DNA of 64,000 nucleotides. Origin: Chloracidobacterium thermophilum B (lineage in GTDB: Bacteria > Acidobacteriota > Blastocatellia > Chloracidobacteriales > Chloracidobacteriaceae). The notes under the pieces are model-generated. The model ran no database searches, was not told the origin of the DNA, and saw only the letters and a list, made by a program, of their open reading frames with translations. The position numbers and the translations under genes are program-made. Positions within the stretch are counted from its first letter, which is position 1; each line of letters opens with the position of its first letter. Location: contig NC_016024.1 of the NCBI RefSeq assembly GCF_000226295.1, positions 727,501-791,500 on the forward strand, given 5' to 3'. Shown here piece by piece: positions 1 through 8,583 of the stretch.

Positions 1-83
1 GTGCTGTCACCGTCGGGACGGGCATGGCCGGTGATCAGAAAGCGGTGCTTCGACTCGATGAGTTCGACCACCTGACTGAGCAT
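1..83 (-). CDS. nrnA: DHH-family phosphoesterase (NrnA-like), N-terminal fragment cut by window edge
   Basis: Only the first 27 codons are present; the gene runs off the left edge. The peptide reads MLSQVVELIESKHRFLITGH followed by ARPDGDS. The GHARPDGDS segment matches the first metal-binding motif of DHH/DHHA1 phosphoesterases (usual form THxxPDGD), which in the NrnA branch degrade nanoRNA and 3'-phosphoadenosine 5'-phosphate. The ATG at 83 is fixed by an in-frame TGA three codons upstream. It lies 66 bases after rbfA on the same strand; nusA-infB-rbfA-nrnA is a common bacterial order, which supports the call. Only the first motif can be seen, so another DHH protein such as a RecJ relative remains possible. 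Confidence 0.7.
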   Translation of the reverse strand, partial: MLSQVVELIESKHRFLITGHARPDGDS

Positions 84-149
84 AGGGCTTCAACTCCGTA
101 CATAGGGAATCCAACCAAGACAACCTGCGCCAGAGCGCACCCGCATCGG

Positions 150-554
150 TCAGGGGCTGGGGGCATCAGCCGCCTTCAGACGGGGACGCTCTTCGTCCAG
201 AATGGCCTCAATCCGGGACGCGGAAAGCAGGGTTTTGTCGAGTACGAAATGCAGGGTCGGCACCCGGTGCAGTCCCAGGTGCTGCCCCAGGGCCTGCCGG
301 ATGAAGTCCGTGGCCTCGTTCAGGACACGGACCGTCAGCGCCAGGTTGCTTTCCCGTCCGCCGTCGCCACTGACATAGACCCGCGCGGCCGTCCCAGCGG
401 CATTGAGGGCCACGTGGTGCACCACGACCGGGTCCACGCGCTCATCGTCCAGCTCAAAGCGCACAATCTCGTTGATTTCCAGACGGAAAGCTTCGCACAG
501 GCGTTCGCGGCGGTGGTTTCCCGGTCTCGAACGGTGGCTCGCACGGCGTCGCAT
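150..554 (-). CDS. rbfA: Ribosome-binding factor A
   Basis: A 134-residue protein with the KH-like RbfA fold signature: a basic N-terminus, then a helix (LCEAFRLEINEIVRFELDD), a strand with ARVYVSGDGG, a helix (LNEATDFIRQALGQHLGLHRVP) and LHFVLDKTLLSASRIEAILDEE. RbfA binds the 30S subunit and helps mature the 5' end of 16S rRNA. The length fits the family (110-140). It starts 24 bases after the infB stop on the same strand, the usual infB-rbfA arrangement, so it is almost certainly cotranscribed from the rimP promoter. The first dozen residues are unusually Arg-rich, so the start could lie a few codons further in. Confidence 0.93.
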   Translation of the reverse strand: MRRRASHRSRPGNHRRERLCEAFRLEINEIVRFELDDERVDPVVVHHVALNAAGTAARVYVSGDGGRESNLALTVRVLNEATDFIRQALGQHLGLHRVPTLHFVLDKTLLSASRIEAILDEERPRLKAADAPSP

Positions 555-578
555 CGTTGGGGGCCTGACTCCTTGGGC

Positions 579-3431
579 TTAGAGTTCCGCAGCGTATTTT
601 TCGAGCGTGTAGCACTCGATAATGTCGCCTTCCTTGATGTCCGAAAAATGGTCAAGTCCGATCCCGCATTCAAATCCGGCCTTGACTTCGGAGACATCGT
701 CCTTGAACCGGCGCAGCGAGGCAATCTCGCCTTCATAAACCACGACCGAATCCCGGACCAGACGCACTTTGGCAGCGCGTTTGACCACCCCCTCCAGCAC
801 CGCGCAGCCGGCGATGTTGCCCACTTTGGGAACCTTCACCACTTTGCGCACTTCCGCCCGCCCAAGCTCGATTTCCTTGGTGAGCGGATCGAGCATGCCG
901 ATCATGGCCTTGCGCACTTCTTCTTCGACCTTGTAGATGACGCTGTGCAGGCGGATGTCCACCCGCTCCTGTTTGGCCAGTTCAGCCACGCGCGGGGCCG
1001 GGCGGACGTTGAAGCCGATAATGATGCAGACGTGCGACATGTCGTTCGAGGCTGCGGCCAGCATCACATCCGATTCTGTGATCGCACCCACATCGGCCCG
1101 AATGACACGGATGCTGACTTTCTCGTTGGAGAGCTTCTGGAGAATTTCACGCAGGGCTTCCACCGATCCCTGCACATCGGCCTTGAGAATGACGAGCAGT
1201 TCCTTGAGCTGTCCGCTCTTCATTTGCTGGTACATGTCTTCCAGCCCGCGCGCCGCACTGCTCATCAACTGCGCCATGCGGGCTTTGGACTGCCGGTAGT
1301 TGGCCAGTTCCTGAGCGCGGGCGGCATCATCCACCACCTGAAACAGATCGCCGGCTTTGGGGACGCCCTCCAGGCCGAGCACTTCAACCGGAACTGAAGG
1401 CCCGGCTTCCGTCAGTGGCCGCCCGCGATCATCAATCAGGGCACGGACGCGCCCGAAGTGCAGGCCGACAATGAACGGATCGCCCACTTTGAGCGTCCCC
1501 TGTTGAACCAGCACCGAGGCGACGGGACCGCGCCCTTTGTCAAGGCGCGCTTCGAGAACGACGCCCGAGGCCAGCCGTTTGGTGGGGGCCTTGAGGTCGA
1601 GAAGGTCGCTTGTGAGCAGGATCATTTCGAGCAGGGTATCGAGGTTGCGCCGGTGCTTGGCGGAAATCTCGACCATGACGGTGTCGCCGCCCCACTCTTC
1701 ACAGATGAGACCGATGTCGGACAGTTCCTTTTTGACGCGCTCGACGTTGGCCTGGGGTTTGTCAATCTTGTTGATGGCCACAACAATGGGCACTTTGGCA
1801 GCCCGGGCGTGATCAATGGCTTCGATGGTCTGCGGCATCACGCCATCATCGGCGGCCACGACAATGACGGCAACATCCGCGCCTTTGGCTCCGCGTGCCC
1901 GCATCATCGTGAAGGCTTCGTGACCGGGCGTGTCCAGAAAGACGATGCGGCGCAGTTTTTCCCGATTGTCCGGGTCGGGAACCTCGACGCTGTACGCCCC
2001 AATGTGCTGGGTAATCCCACCGGCTTCACCGGCCGCCACTCGTGTGTTGCGGATGGCATCGAGAAGGCTGGTCTTGCCGTGGTCAACGTGACCCATCACC
2101 GCCACGACCGGCGCGCGCGGCTCGATGTCATCCAAAGCATCGGTCTCAATGGCCAGGGTATCCTGCTGGTCATTGATGATTTCTTCGAGGCTGCGTACCG
2201 TGACCTCATAACCAAACTCACGGGCGACTTCGCGCATAGCCTCTTCGGAAAGAGGCTGGTTGATAGTCGCCAGGATACCTTTGGCAAGCAGCGCGGCCAT
2301 GATGTCCTTGGGCTTGACCTCTATCTTCTCGGCCAACTCCTTGACGGTGGTTCCCTCAACGACGGTAATCGGTTTGAATTCCGTAAAGACAGGCTTAGCT
2401 TTGGCCACAACGGCGGGCGCGCGTTCGGGACGCACAAGTTTCTTTTCAAACTCACGTTTGCGGAGTGTCTCCGTGTGCTCTTTGAAGTTGCGCCGTCCAC
2501 GTCCGTCCCGGGAGCGGTCCGGTGATGCGGGTGGAACATACGTACGTGTCACCGTTGATGGCGTTTCCACGGAGGAGACCCCGCGATTTAGAGAGGAGTG
2601 CAGCGGGCGCTCTTCGCGGGAGTCCGAGCGCGTCTCCGGCGGGCGAGCCTGTCCCCCGCTTTTCTGTGGGTAGGCAGACGGCTCTACAACCGGTGGACGG
2701 GCTGGCGAAGGTGTCCGCGTCGTTGGAACCGTAAATTGCCGAATCACGGGCTGGGTTGGGGCTGCGGGCGTGACTGGCGTGGCTGCCTTCGCGGCTGTGC
2801 CACCGCCATTGACCGGCTGCGCCGTGGGTGGCGATGAAGGCACAGGAATAGGTCTGATGCTCGTGGTGGGTTGCGCCTCTGTGGCTTTCAGTTCTGCAGT
2901 CTGGGATGTCGCTGGTGGTGTTGCATCGGTGGTCGTTTCCGCCGCTGGAACTGGTTTCACGGATGGAGTGGAAAGGGTGACGACGCGCAACGTGGATTCT
3001 GGAGCCTTTGCCGGCGAGACCGCCGATGAGGTTCCTGCTGAGACCGTCGGTGCTGTTTCGTGCGCCTGTTTCTCCGCCAGCAAGTCGGTTTCGGGCGTTT
3101 TCTTGACGAGCCGAACACTGGTAGCACTTGTGACCGGTTGGGAGAGAGCTGGAGCAGCCGGCTCGGTGGTTGGCACTGAAGAGGATAAAACATTGGGCAG
3201 AATGGTTCCTGGCGGTAACTTGCGGAGCTTTGGGGCTGGCGGAGGCGTGTTGGCCGTGGAGGCACGGTTGGGGTTGTACTGCTCACGTACCCGGTGAGCA
3301 ATCGCTTGGTCAATGCTGCTGGACGGGACATAGCTGCCACTGACACCAATCCGCTGGAGGTCCTCGATGATTCGCTTGCTGTCCACCTTAAGTTCTTTGG
3401 CTAGCTCGTAAATCCTGATTTTTGTCGTCAT
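579..3431 (-). CDS. infB: Translation initiation factor IF-2
   Basis: A 950-residue GTPase that delivers initiator fMet-tRNA to the 30S subunit and promotes subunit joining. The order is: an IF2N helical domain (about 1-50), a long Pro/Thr/Ala-rich disordered linker (55-345), a second IF2N-like domain (355-412), and the G domain. G1 GHVDHGKT is at 447-454, followed by G2 GITQHIGA, G3 DTPGHEAF, G4 NKID and G5 SAK. Domains II, III and the C-terminal fMet-tRNA-binding barrel follow, ending [11 protein letters not shown]. The length and variable linker fit large bacterial IF-2 forms. The ATG start gives the typical [14 protein letters not shown] opening. It sits between nusA and rbfA; the ylxR and L7Ae-like genes often found between nusA and infB are absent. 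Confidence 0.98.
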   Translation of the reverse strand: MTTKIRIYELAKELKVDSKRIIEDLQRIGVSGSYVPSSSIDQAIAHRVREQYNPNRASTANTPPPAPKLRKLPPGTILPNVLSSSVPTTEPAAPALSQPVTSATSVRLVKKTPETDLLAEKQAHETAPTVSAGTSSAVSPAKAPESTLRVVTLSTPSVKPVPAAETTTDATPPATSQTAELKATEAQPTTSIRPIPVPSSPPTAQPVNGGGTAAKAATPVTPAAPTQPVIRQFTVPTTRTPSPARPPVVEPSAYPQKSGGQARPPETRSDSREERPLHSSLNRGVSSVETPSTVTRTYVPPASPDRSRDGRGRRNFKEHTETLRKREFEKKLVRPERAPAVVAKAKPVFTEFKPITVVEGTTVKELAEKIEVKPKDIMAALLAKGILATINQPLSEEAMREVAREFGYEVTVRSLEEIINDQQDTLAIETDALDDIEPRAPVVAVMGHVDHGKTSLLDAIRNTRVAAGEAGGITQHIGAYSVEVPDPDNREKLRRIVFLDTPGHEAFTMMRARGAKGADVAVIVVAADDGVMPQTIEAIDHARAAKVPIVVAINKIDKPQANVERVKKELSDIGLICEEWGGDTVMVEISAKHRRNLDTLLEMILLTSDLLDLKAPTKRLASGVVLEARLDKGRGPVASVLVQQGTLKVGDPFIVGLHFGRVRALIDDRGRPLTEAGPSVPVEVLGLEGVPKAGDLFQVVDDAARAQELANYRQSKARMAQLMSSAARGLEDMYQQMKSGQLKELLVILKADVQGSVEALREILQKLSNEKVSIRVIRADVGAITESDVMLAAASNDMSHVCIIIGFNVRPAPRVAELAKQERVDIRLHSVIYKVEEEVRKAMIGMLDPLTKEIELGRAEVRKVVKVPKVGNIAGCAVLEGVVKRAAKVRLVRDSVVVYEGEIASLRRFKDDVSEVKAGFECGIGLDHFSDIKEGDIIECYTLEKYAAEL

Positions 3432-3487
3432 GCGCGTTCCCTACCCTCCATTTCCAACACTGGTTCCCGTCCGCCGGCCGCAGGGAC

Positions 3488-4990
3488 TCAGGCACCCGGC
3501 TGAAGCTCCGGCTCACCCTCTGGCGCGATGGCATCTGTCGTCGGACTGTCCAGCGCCGCTGCGGCCGGAGCGGCGTCCGTGTCCGTTGCGGTTGGTGCGT
3601 CAGCCGTGCCCCCGGATTGGAGCGACACCTCGGCCGTGTCCTCCGGTGTCGCTTCCGCCCCGGCTGCAAGCTCCGGTGCGGCTTCTTCTGCCGCCGTTTC
3701 CGATGCGGCTTCTTCGTTTGTCCCTGTGGCTGGCAGGAGTTGTCGGGCCTGCTCAATCAGTGCCACGGCTTCATCGAAGCTGATGTCCAGGATGCTGGCC
3801 ACATCGTTGACATTGGCATCGGCCAGCTCTTCAAGGGTGGCAATGCCAGCTTTCTTCAGATACTGGGCATAGGCCGGATTGAGAGCCGCCAAATCGGTCA
3901 GCGGAACATCCGGCCGCGAAAGCAGGGACTGGAACTGGCTGGCCACTTCGCGTTTCATTTCGGCATCGCTGCGGATGTCAATGTTCCACCCCACGAGTTT
4001 GGAGGCCAGCCGGACGTTCTGCCCCCGTTTGCCGATGGCCAGACTGAGCTGGGATTCCTCAACAATGACTTCAAGGCGCTGGTTGGTGAAATCGGTAATC
4101 TGGACACGGCTCACCTTGGCCGGAGAGAGGGCGTTGGCGGCAAACACCACCGGGTCCTCCGACCACGGAATGATGTCAATTTTTTCACCGCGCAGCTCCC
4201 GGATGACGGCCTGTACGCGCGAACCCTTCATCCCGACACAGGCGCCCACCGGGTCCACATCCGGGTCATTCGAGGCCACGCCCACCTTTGCCCGCTCGCC
4301 CGGTTCCCGTGCCGCCGCCTTGATGGTCACAGTTCCGTCGTAGATTTCAGGGACTTCCATCTCAAACAGCCGCTTGAGCAGTTCGGGACTGGTGCGCGAA
4401 ACGTGAACCTGCGGACCCTTGGCATCTTTCGTCACCTGGGTGATGACGACCCGTACCCGGTCGTTCTGGCTGAAGTTTTCCGCCGGCGACTGTTCGGAGC
4501 GGGGCAGCAGGGCCTCCGTGCGCCCGATGTCAAGGATGATGTTGCCCCGCTCAAAGCGTTTGACGACGCCGTGGACAATCTCCCCCACACGCCCGATGTA
4601 TTCGTTGTAGATGTTTTCGCGTTCGGCTTCCCGCACCTTCTGGATGATGATTTGTTTGGCGGTTTGCGCGGCGATGCGGCCGAGTTCCTCGAAGCGGTCC
4701 TGCCGTGGCTCGTAAAGCACATCGCCAATTTCTGCCGAGGCGTCAGCCTGAAGGGCTTCTTCAAGGGAGACTTCCGTTTCCGGGCAGACGACGACATCAG
4801 TCACACGCTTGGCGGCGTAGAGTTCCATGCGGTGGCTTTCCTCGCTGTAAATAGCCACGAGGTTTTCATTCGACTTGAAGTGCCGCCGCGCCGCGGCCGT
4901 CACTGCATCCTGCAGGGCCTCGATGATGATGCGTGGGTCAATGTTTTTGTCCCGGCTGATAGCCTGAATCTGCTCTGACAGTATGGACAT
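3488..4990 (-). CDS. nusA: Transcription termination/antitermination protein NusA
   Basis: A 500-residue RNA polymerase-associated factor that modulates pausing, intrinsic termination and antitermination. Visible parts are the N-terminal RNAP-binding domain (MSILSEQIQAISRDKNIDPR), an S1 RNA-binding domain (YIGRVGEIVHGVVKRFERGN, about 135-200), and KH domains containing GACVGMKGSRVQAVIREL and SLAIGKRGQNVRLASKLVGW. A single helix-hairpin-helix repeat follows (about 365-410), then an acidic Ala/Glu/Thr-rich tail of some 80 residues. The tail is low complexity and unlike the second AR repeat of the E. coli protein. It lies 27 bases downstream of rimP and 56 bases upstream of infB in one operon. 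Confidence 0.97.
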   Translation of the reverse strand: MSILSEQIQAISRDKNIDPRIIIEALQDAVTAAARRHFKSNENLVAIYSEESHRMELYAAKRVTDVVVCPETEVSLEEALQADASAEIGDVLYEPRQDRFEELGRIAAQTAKQIIIQKVREAERENIYNEYIGRVGEIVHGVVKRFERGNIILDIGRTEALLPRSEQSPAENFSQNDRVRVVITQVTKDAKGPQVHVSRTSPELLKRLFEMEVPEIYDGTVTIKAAAREPGERAKVGVASNDPDVDPVGACVGMKGSRVQAVIRELRGEKIDIIPWSEDPVVFAANALSPAKVSRVQITDFTNQRLEVIVEESQLSLAIGKRGQNVRLASKLVGWNIDIRSDAEMKREVASQFQSLLSRPDVPLTDLAALNPAYAQYLKKAGIATLEELADANVNDVASILDISFDEAVALIEQARQLLPATGTNEEAASETAAEEAAPELAAGAEATPEDTAEVSLQSGGTADAPTATDTDAAPAAAALDSPTTDAIAPEGEPELQPGA

Positions 4991-5017
4991 AGCTTGCTTG
5001 CCTCCGTCTGGACACCA

Positions 5018-5608
5018 CTACGGTCTGGTATCCGCCGCATCTTTTTCGCGCTCCCGTTCACGTGCGGCACGTTTTGCTTCCGCCACGCGAAAGAGGTCTT
5101 CTGCCGTGACTTCGAGTTGGGCCTGGGCAATATCGGAAAACGCAATGGGGGTTTCCACACCAGCCTCGTTGCGCAGGATGATGACCGGCCCTTCCTCAGT
5201 GCGGACGGCAGCAATCCGTCCGCGAAACTGCCGCCTGCCGTTGAGCGCCACCGTTGTCCGCAGTCGCACGCGATGGCCGGTGAACCGTTGGTAGTCGGCC
5301 AGCCGGTACAGCCCACGTTCGACGCCTGGCGAGGAAACTTCCAGGGTGTAAGCGGTTGGCACGGCATCCACCGCGTCGAGATGGTCGCCGATACGCCGAC
5401 TCAATGCCGCACAGTGGTCAAGGGTGATGCCGTTGGGATGGTCCACCACGACGCGCAAAAGATGCCGGCGTCCGAGCTTTTTCATCTCACAAACGACCAA
5501 CTCGAACCCATCCTGCGTCACAAGGCGTTCGATGGTTTCGGCAATGTCCAAGCCCTGGTCCCTCGGTGCTGAAGTCGTGAGGACGACCGAATCCAGCCGC
5601 CGTCTCAC
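5018..5608 (-). CDS. rimP: Ribosome maturation factor RimP
   Basis: A 196-residue protein for late 30S assembly. The N-terminal domain carries GLDIAETIERLVTQDGFELV and LRVVVDHPNGITLDHCAALSRRIGDHLD, then YTLEVSSPGVERGLYRLADY, which is the family signature. An SH3-like C-terminal domain (GRIAAVRTEEGPVIILRNEAG) follows. The reading frame stays open upstream to a TTG at 5701, but a good -35/-10 pair overlaps that region (5685-5712), so translation must start further in. The GTG at 5608, with AGGA close in front, is the best remaining start. First gene of the rimP-nusA-infB-rbfA operon; the Arg/Glu/Lys-rich C-terminal tail is longer than usual. Confidence 0.93.
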   Translation of the reverse strand: MRRRLDSVVLTTSAPRDQGLDIAETIERLVTQDGFELVVCEMKKLGRRHLLRVVVDHPNGITLDHCAALSRRIGDHLDAVDAVPTAYTLEVSSPGVERGLYRLADYQRFTGHRVRLRTTVALNGRRQFRGRIAAVRTEEGPVIILRNEAGVETPIAFSDIAQAQLEVTAEDLFRVAEAKRAAREREREKDAADTRP

Positions 5609-5684
5609 CGTCCTGTGCCGTCGGGCGTGTGGAAGGCGTCCCTTGTCATGCTTCGCCTGTCTGTGCGCCCAAAATAAGTCGTTC

Positions 5685-5712
5685 AGTATAAACAACTGCA
5701 ATAAAAGGGCAA
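5685..5712 (-). promoter_or_regulatory. Predicted sigma70-type promoter for rimP-nusA-infB-rbfA
   Basis: On the minus strand TTGCCC (5707-5712) is followed after 16 bases by TATACT (5685-5690). Transcription should begin near 5678, about 70 bases before the GTG chosen for rimP. No other gene lies upstream on this strand before the M16 gene stop at 5753, so this is the natural operon promoter. Prediction by eye. Confidence 0.55.
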
Positions 5713-5752
5713 GGGCTGGCGCCCCGAATGCGGAAGGAAACGCTGTCCGGTT

Positions 5753-7219
5753 TCAGTCGCCCGGCCCCGGAACGGTGAGTCTATCACGCAGCTGGCGCGT
5801 CCGGGCTTCGTCCCCGATGATGACAAACCGCAGGTTGCCCATGTACTTCCGGGCCGCCGCCCGCACCTGCTCCGGCGTGACGGCCTGCAGCCGGTCCAGT
5901 GAGGTGAAGTTCTGTCGCCACCCGCCGCCCACCAGTTCGTACAGCGCCAGGGCCGCCACCTGTCCGCTGTTGGTTTCTTCAGCCAGATAGGTCGTGGTGA
6001 GAAATTGCGCCACGGTAGCGCGCAACTCGGCCGGCTCGACAAGTTCCGTTTTGAGCCGTTCGATTTCCTTCAGCATCACTTCCACCGCCTGCGGGGCGGA
6101 CACCGAAGAGACATAGATGCCGCCCAGGTTGGCCCCCTGGGCCGTCAGAAAGGCCGTCGGCGCATAGGAGAGGTTCCGCTTGACGCGCACTTCTTCAAAA
6201 ATCCGGTCCCGCAGAACGGCCGCTGCCAGGCGCAGCGCCGGAAAGTCCGGCGCGGTGAGGGGCGGGGCCGCATAGACGCCCTGCACGTAGTCGGTCGGCA
6301 TGGAACGGTTGACGATGGTCACATCCGCTTCTGCCCAGGACAGGGGCGGCAGCGGTTTCGGAGGCGTTCCGGCCGGCAGCCCGGCAAACAGCCGGGTGGC
6401 CTCGGTGGCAATGCGCTCAGGCGCAACATCGCCCACGACGACGAGCAGCATCCGTTTCGTCGTCAGAAGCCGGGCATAATGGGCGCGCACATCCGCCACG
6501 CTGAGACGTGCCAGGGCTTCCGGCGTCCCGGTTGGCGTCGCCGCGTAGGGATGCTGGCGGTACACGGCTGTGGCCTGGGTTTTCTGCAACAGGGCATCGG
6601 GATCGTCTTCATCATCGAGCAGGGAAGCCAGCAGCCGCTCGCGCGTCAGCGCGACATCCTCTGCCTCGAAACGCGGATGGCGGACGACATCGGCAAAGAG
6701 TTTCCAGCTCTGCTCAAAGGTCTGGCGGGTGCTGGCCAGGGTGAGCGCCGAGTAATCGTACGTCACAAGGTAGCTCAGACTACAGCCCAGGCGCGCCGTT
6801 TCCCGGCGCAGAAGGGCGCGGGGGAAACGGCGGCTCGCCTCGGTGGCCGTTGCCAGCGTCAGTGCCTCGATACCGGCCTGCGCCGGCGCGATGTTGCTGG
6901 CACCACCGGCAAAGAACAGTCCGACCGCCACGGTCTGACTGCCCGGACGCCGTTTGACGAGGGTTTTGACACCGGCAACGGTCTGCTCCGTGACGAAATC
7001 CTGCGGCCGGAGGCGGGGCGCGGTGTCCTGCGGCCGGGCCTGCACTGTCCAGTTGCCAGCCAATCCGCCAGCAACGACAAGGGTCAGCACCAGCACCAGT
7101 TGCCACCTGACCCGATGCTTGTCATAAAGCCTGGTGTCGGGATGTGTCCCGGATGTCATGTGGCGTGGCTGTGGCGTGGCGTTGTGCCACGGCTTCATCC
7201 AGCCCGATAGGATGTTCAT
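5753..7219 (-). CDS. M16 (pitrilysin/insulinase-like) family protein lacking the zinc-binding motif
   Basis: A 488-residue protein with an N-terminal membrane anchor or signal (WQLVLVLTLVVAGGLAG), then two M16 halves. These are recognisable from VGLFFAGGASNIAPAQAGIE, the helix with ETARLGCSLSY, LLVVVGDVAPERI, and the second-half pattern LRDRIFEEVRVKRNLSYAP with YVSSVSAPQAVEVM. In active M16 proteases the first helix carries HxxEH; here the matching stretch (AGIEALTLATATEAS) has no histidines. It therefore resembles the non-catalytic partner of heterodimeric M16B pairs, but no active partner is encoded nearby. It probably acts in the periplasm. The ATG at 7219, with GAGAGG seven bases in front, is preferred over a GTG at 7252. 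It is divergent from the GT9 gene. Confidence 0.88.
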   Translation of the reverse strand: MNILSGWMKPWHNATPQPRHMTSGTHPDTRLYDKHRVRWQLVLVLTLVVAGGLAGNWTVQARPQDTAPRLRPQDFVTEQTVAGVKTLVKRRPGSQTVAVGLFFAGGASNIAPAQAGIEALTLATATEASRRFPRALLRRETARLGCSLSYLVTYDYSALTLASTRQTFEQSWKLFADVVRHPRFEAEDVALTRERLLASLLDDEDDPDALLQKTQATAVYRQHPYAATPTGTPEALARLSVADVRAHYARLLTTKRMLLVVVGDVAPERIATEATRLFAGLPAGTPPKPLPPLSWAEADVTIVNRSMPTDYVQGVYAAPPLTAPDFPALRLAAAVLRDRIFEEVRVKRNLSYAPTAFLTAQGANLGGIYVSSVSAPQAVEVMLKEIERLKTELVEPAELRATVAQFLTTTYLAEETNSGQVAALALYELVGGGWRQNFTSLDRLQAVTPEQVRAAARKYMGNLRFVIIGDEARTRQLRDRLTVPGPGD

Positions 7220-7299
7220 GCCTGCCTCTCGAAATCGGCTTCCCGTCAACACGGGACGGTACGGACAAAGCTACAACCCAACCGCCAGTGCCGCCAACC

Positions 7300-8352
7300 G
7301 TGATACCTGTACCTTTTGACCGCCCGGTGCTGTTCCGTCTGCGCTCAATCGGCGACACGGTGCTGATGACGCCGGTATTGAGTGCCCTGAAGGCGTGGCG
7401 GCCGGACCTGCCCATTACCGTGGTGACGGAACCGCTTTCGGCTCCGCTGCTCGAACCGCATCCACTGGTGGATGAACTGTTTGTGATACCGCGCGCCCGG
7501 CGCGGCATCGCCGGCCTGGAGATGCGCCTTGGGGCTATTCGGCGGCTGCGGGCTGGAAACTTCGATATGGGCTTCAACCTGCACGGCGGCACAACGGCTG
7601 CCTGGCTGATGCGGCTGGCCGGTATCCCCCGGCGGGTTGGCTACGCACTGCCCAACACGCGCTGGCTGCTGACGCACGTGGCGCCGGCCCCAACCGAAAT
7701 CTGGCAGAAGTCCACGATTCACTGTGTTGAACAGCAGCTCGGCCTGCTGAAGTTCGTCGGCGTGCCCGTGCCGTCACCGCTTCCACGGACGAAGCTCTAC
7801 TGCGCGCCCCAGGCCCGTGCGGCCGTCACGGCGAAGCTGCGCCGGGCCGGTGTTTCCGGCCCCTACGCCGTCATTCACCCGGCGGCGGCTTTTCAGAGCA
7901 AGCAGTGGGCGGCAACGCATTTCGCCGACATTGTGAACTATCTGGCACAGCGTGGGTTGCAGCCGGTCATTGTGGTTGGGCCGGGAGAGGAGCCGGTGGC
8001 CGAAGCCGTCCGCCGTGCCCTGCCGGCGTCCCACCGGGCGCTGTTTTTCACGGACCTGCCGCTTTCCGAAACCATGGCGCTCATTGCCGGCTGTGCCTTT
8101 TTCGTGGGCAACGACAGCGGCCCAGCCCACATTGCGGCTGCTTTTGAGCGCCCGCTCGTGGTCATTTTCGGTTCGTCGAATGAAACCGTCTGGTCGCCGT
8201 GGACGAACGTCCCGCACCGGGTGGTGCGTCACCGGTTGCCATGTGTCCCGTGTGCCGGGCCGGTCTGTCAGGCCTTCCCGGAGCCGGAGTGTATCCGCCG
8301 GGTGACGGTAGCCGAGGTGACGTCCGCCATTGACGCTGTCTTTCCGGCTTAG
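7300..8352 (+). CDS. Glycosyltransferase family 9 (heptosyltransferase-like)
   Basis: About 350 residues with the two-Rossmann GT-B fold of ADP-heptose:LPS heptosyltransferases. The N-terminal half has RPVLFRLRSIGDTVLMTPVL, LPITVVTEPLSAPLLE and FDMGFNLHGGTTAAWLMRLA. The C-terminal half has YAVIHPAAAFQSKQW and the donor-site signature ALIAGCAFFVGNDSGPAHIA. The role is probably sugar transfer in LPS or another surface glycan. The start is uncertain: the frame is open upstream to 7144, but that stretch overlaps the divergent M16 gene. No ATG lies before the conserved domain, so the GTG at 7300 is used (another GTG is at 7288). There is no clear ribosome-binding site. Acceptor and sugar cannot be told from sequence. 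Confidence 0.88.
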   Translation: MIPVPFDRPVLFRLRSIGDTVLMTPVLSALKAWRPDLPITVVTEPLSAPLLEPHPLVDELFVIPRARRGIAGLEMRLGAIRRLRAGNFDMGFNLHGGTTAAWLMRLAGIPRRVGYALPNTRWLLTHVAPAPTEIWQKSTIHCVEQQLGLLKFVGVPVPSPLPRTKLYCAPQARAAVTAKLRRAGVSGPYAVIHPAAAFQSKQWAATHFADIVNYLAQRGLQPVIVVGPGEEPVAEAVRRALPASHRALFFTDLPLSETMALIAGCAFFVGNDSGPAHIAAAFERPLVVIFGSSNETVWSPWTNVPHRVVRHRLPCVPCAGPVCQAFPEPECIRRVTVAEVTSAIDAVFPA

Positions 8353-8449
8353 TCTGCGCTTTGGCCGTTCTGCCGGACTGCCCTTGTCCTGCTCAGACGG
8401 GAATCAGGCTGACGACTGACCTCACGCAGAGCCGCGGAGAGGAACCCTT

Positions 8450-8484
8450 CATTCCCCATTCCCCATTTTCCATTCCCCATTCCT
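8450..8484. repeat. Heptanucleotide tandem repeat, five units of CATTCCC type
   Basis: Five consecutive 7-bp units: CATTCCC, CATTCCC, CATTTTC, CATTCCC, CATTCCT. They lie between the GT9 gene stop and the SpoIID-like gene, just after a CGCAGAG/CGCGGAGA-rich stretch. They resemble the short tandemly repeated heptamers known from cyanobacterial and some other genomes. No coding potential or promoter is seen in the array. Confidence 0.85.
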
Positions 8485-8489
8485 GTGGC

Positions 8490-8503
8490 GCACGTGCACG
8501 TGC
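8490..8503. repeat. Perfect 14-bp palindrome GCACGTGCACGTGC
   Basis: A perfect inverted repeat made of two overlapping CACGTG cores, six bases after the heptamer array and about 80 bases before the SpoIID-like start. It could be a regulator site, but no promoter could be recognised beside it. Confidence 0.45.
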
Positions 8504-8583
8504 AGCCCCGCATCAGTCCGTGCTACAACAGTCTGTCTCACCGTTTTCCAGGGTTGTTGGTTTCCATTGCTGCTGTTTTGGAA

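Noticed and set aside
3422-4978. 518-codon open frame opposite nusA
   Set aside because: It is antisense to a clear NusA, has His/Gly/Arg-rich composition and no recognisable domain; typical shadow in GC-rich DNA. The same holds for long antisense frames opposite infB (24-1397), gcvPA (14656-16230) and the DUF979/pxpC overlap (11277-12905).
8450-8484. CRISPR-like repeat array
   Set aside because: Units are 7 bp and directly adjoining, with no spacers or cas genes; the same applies to 35914-35948.
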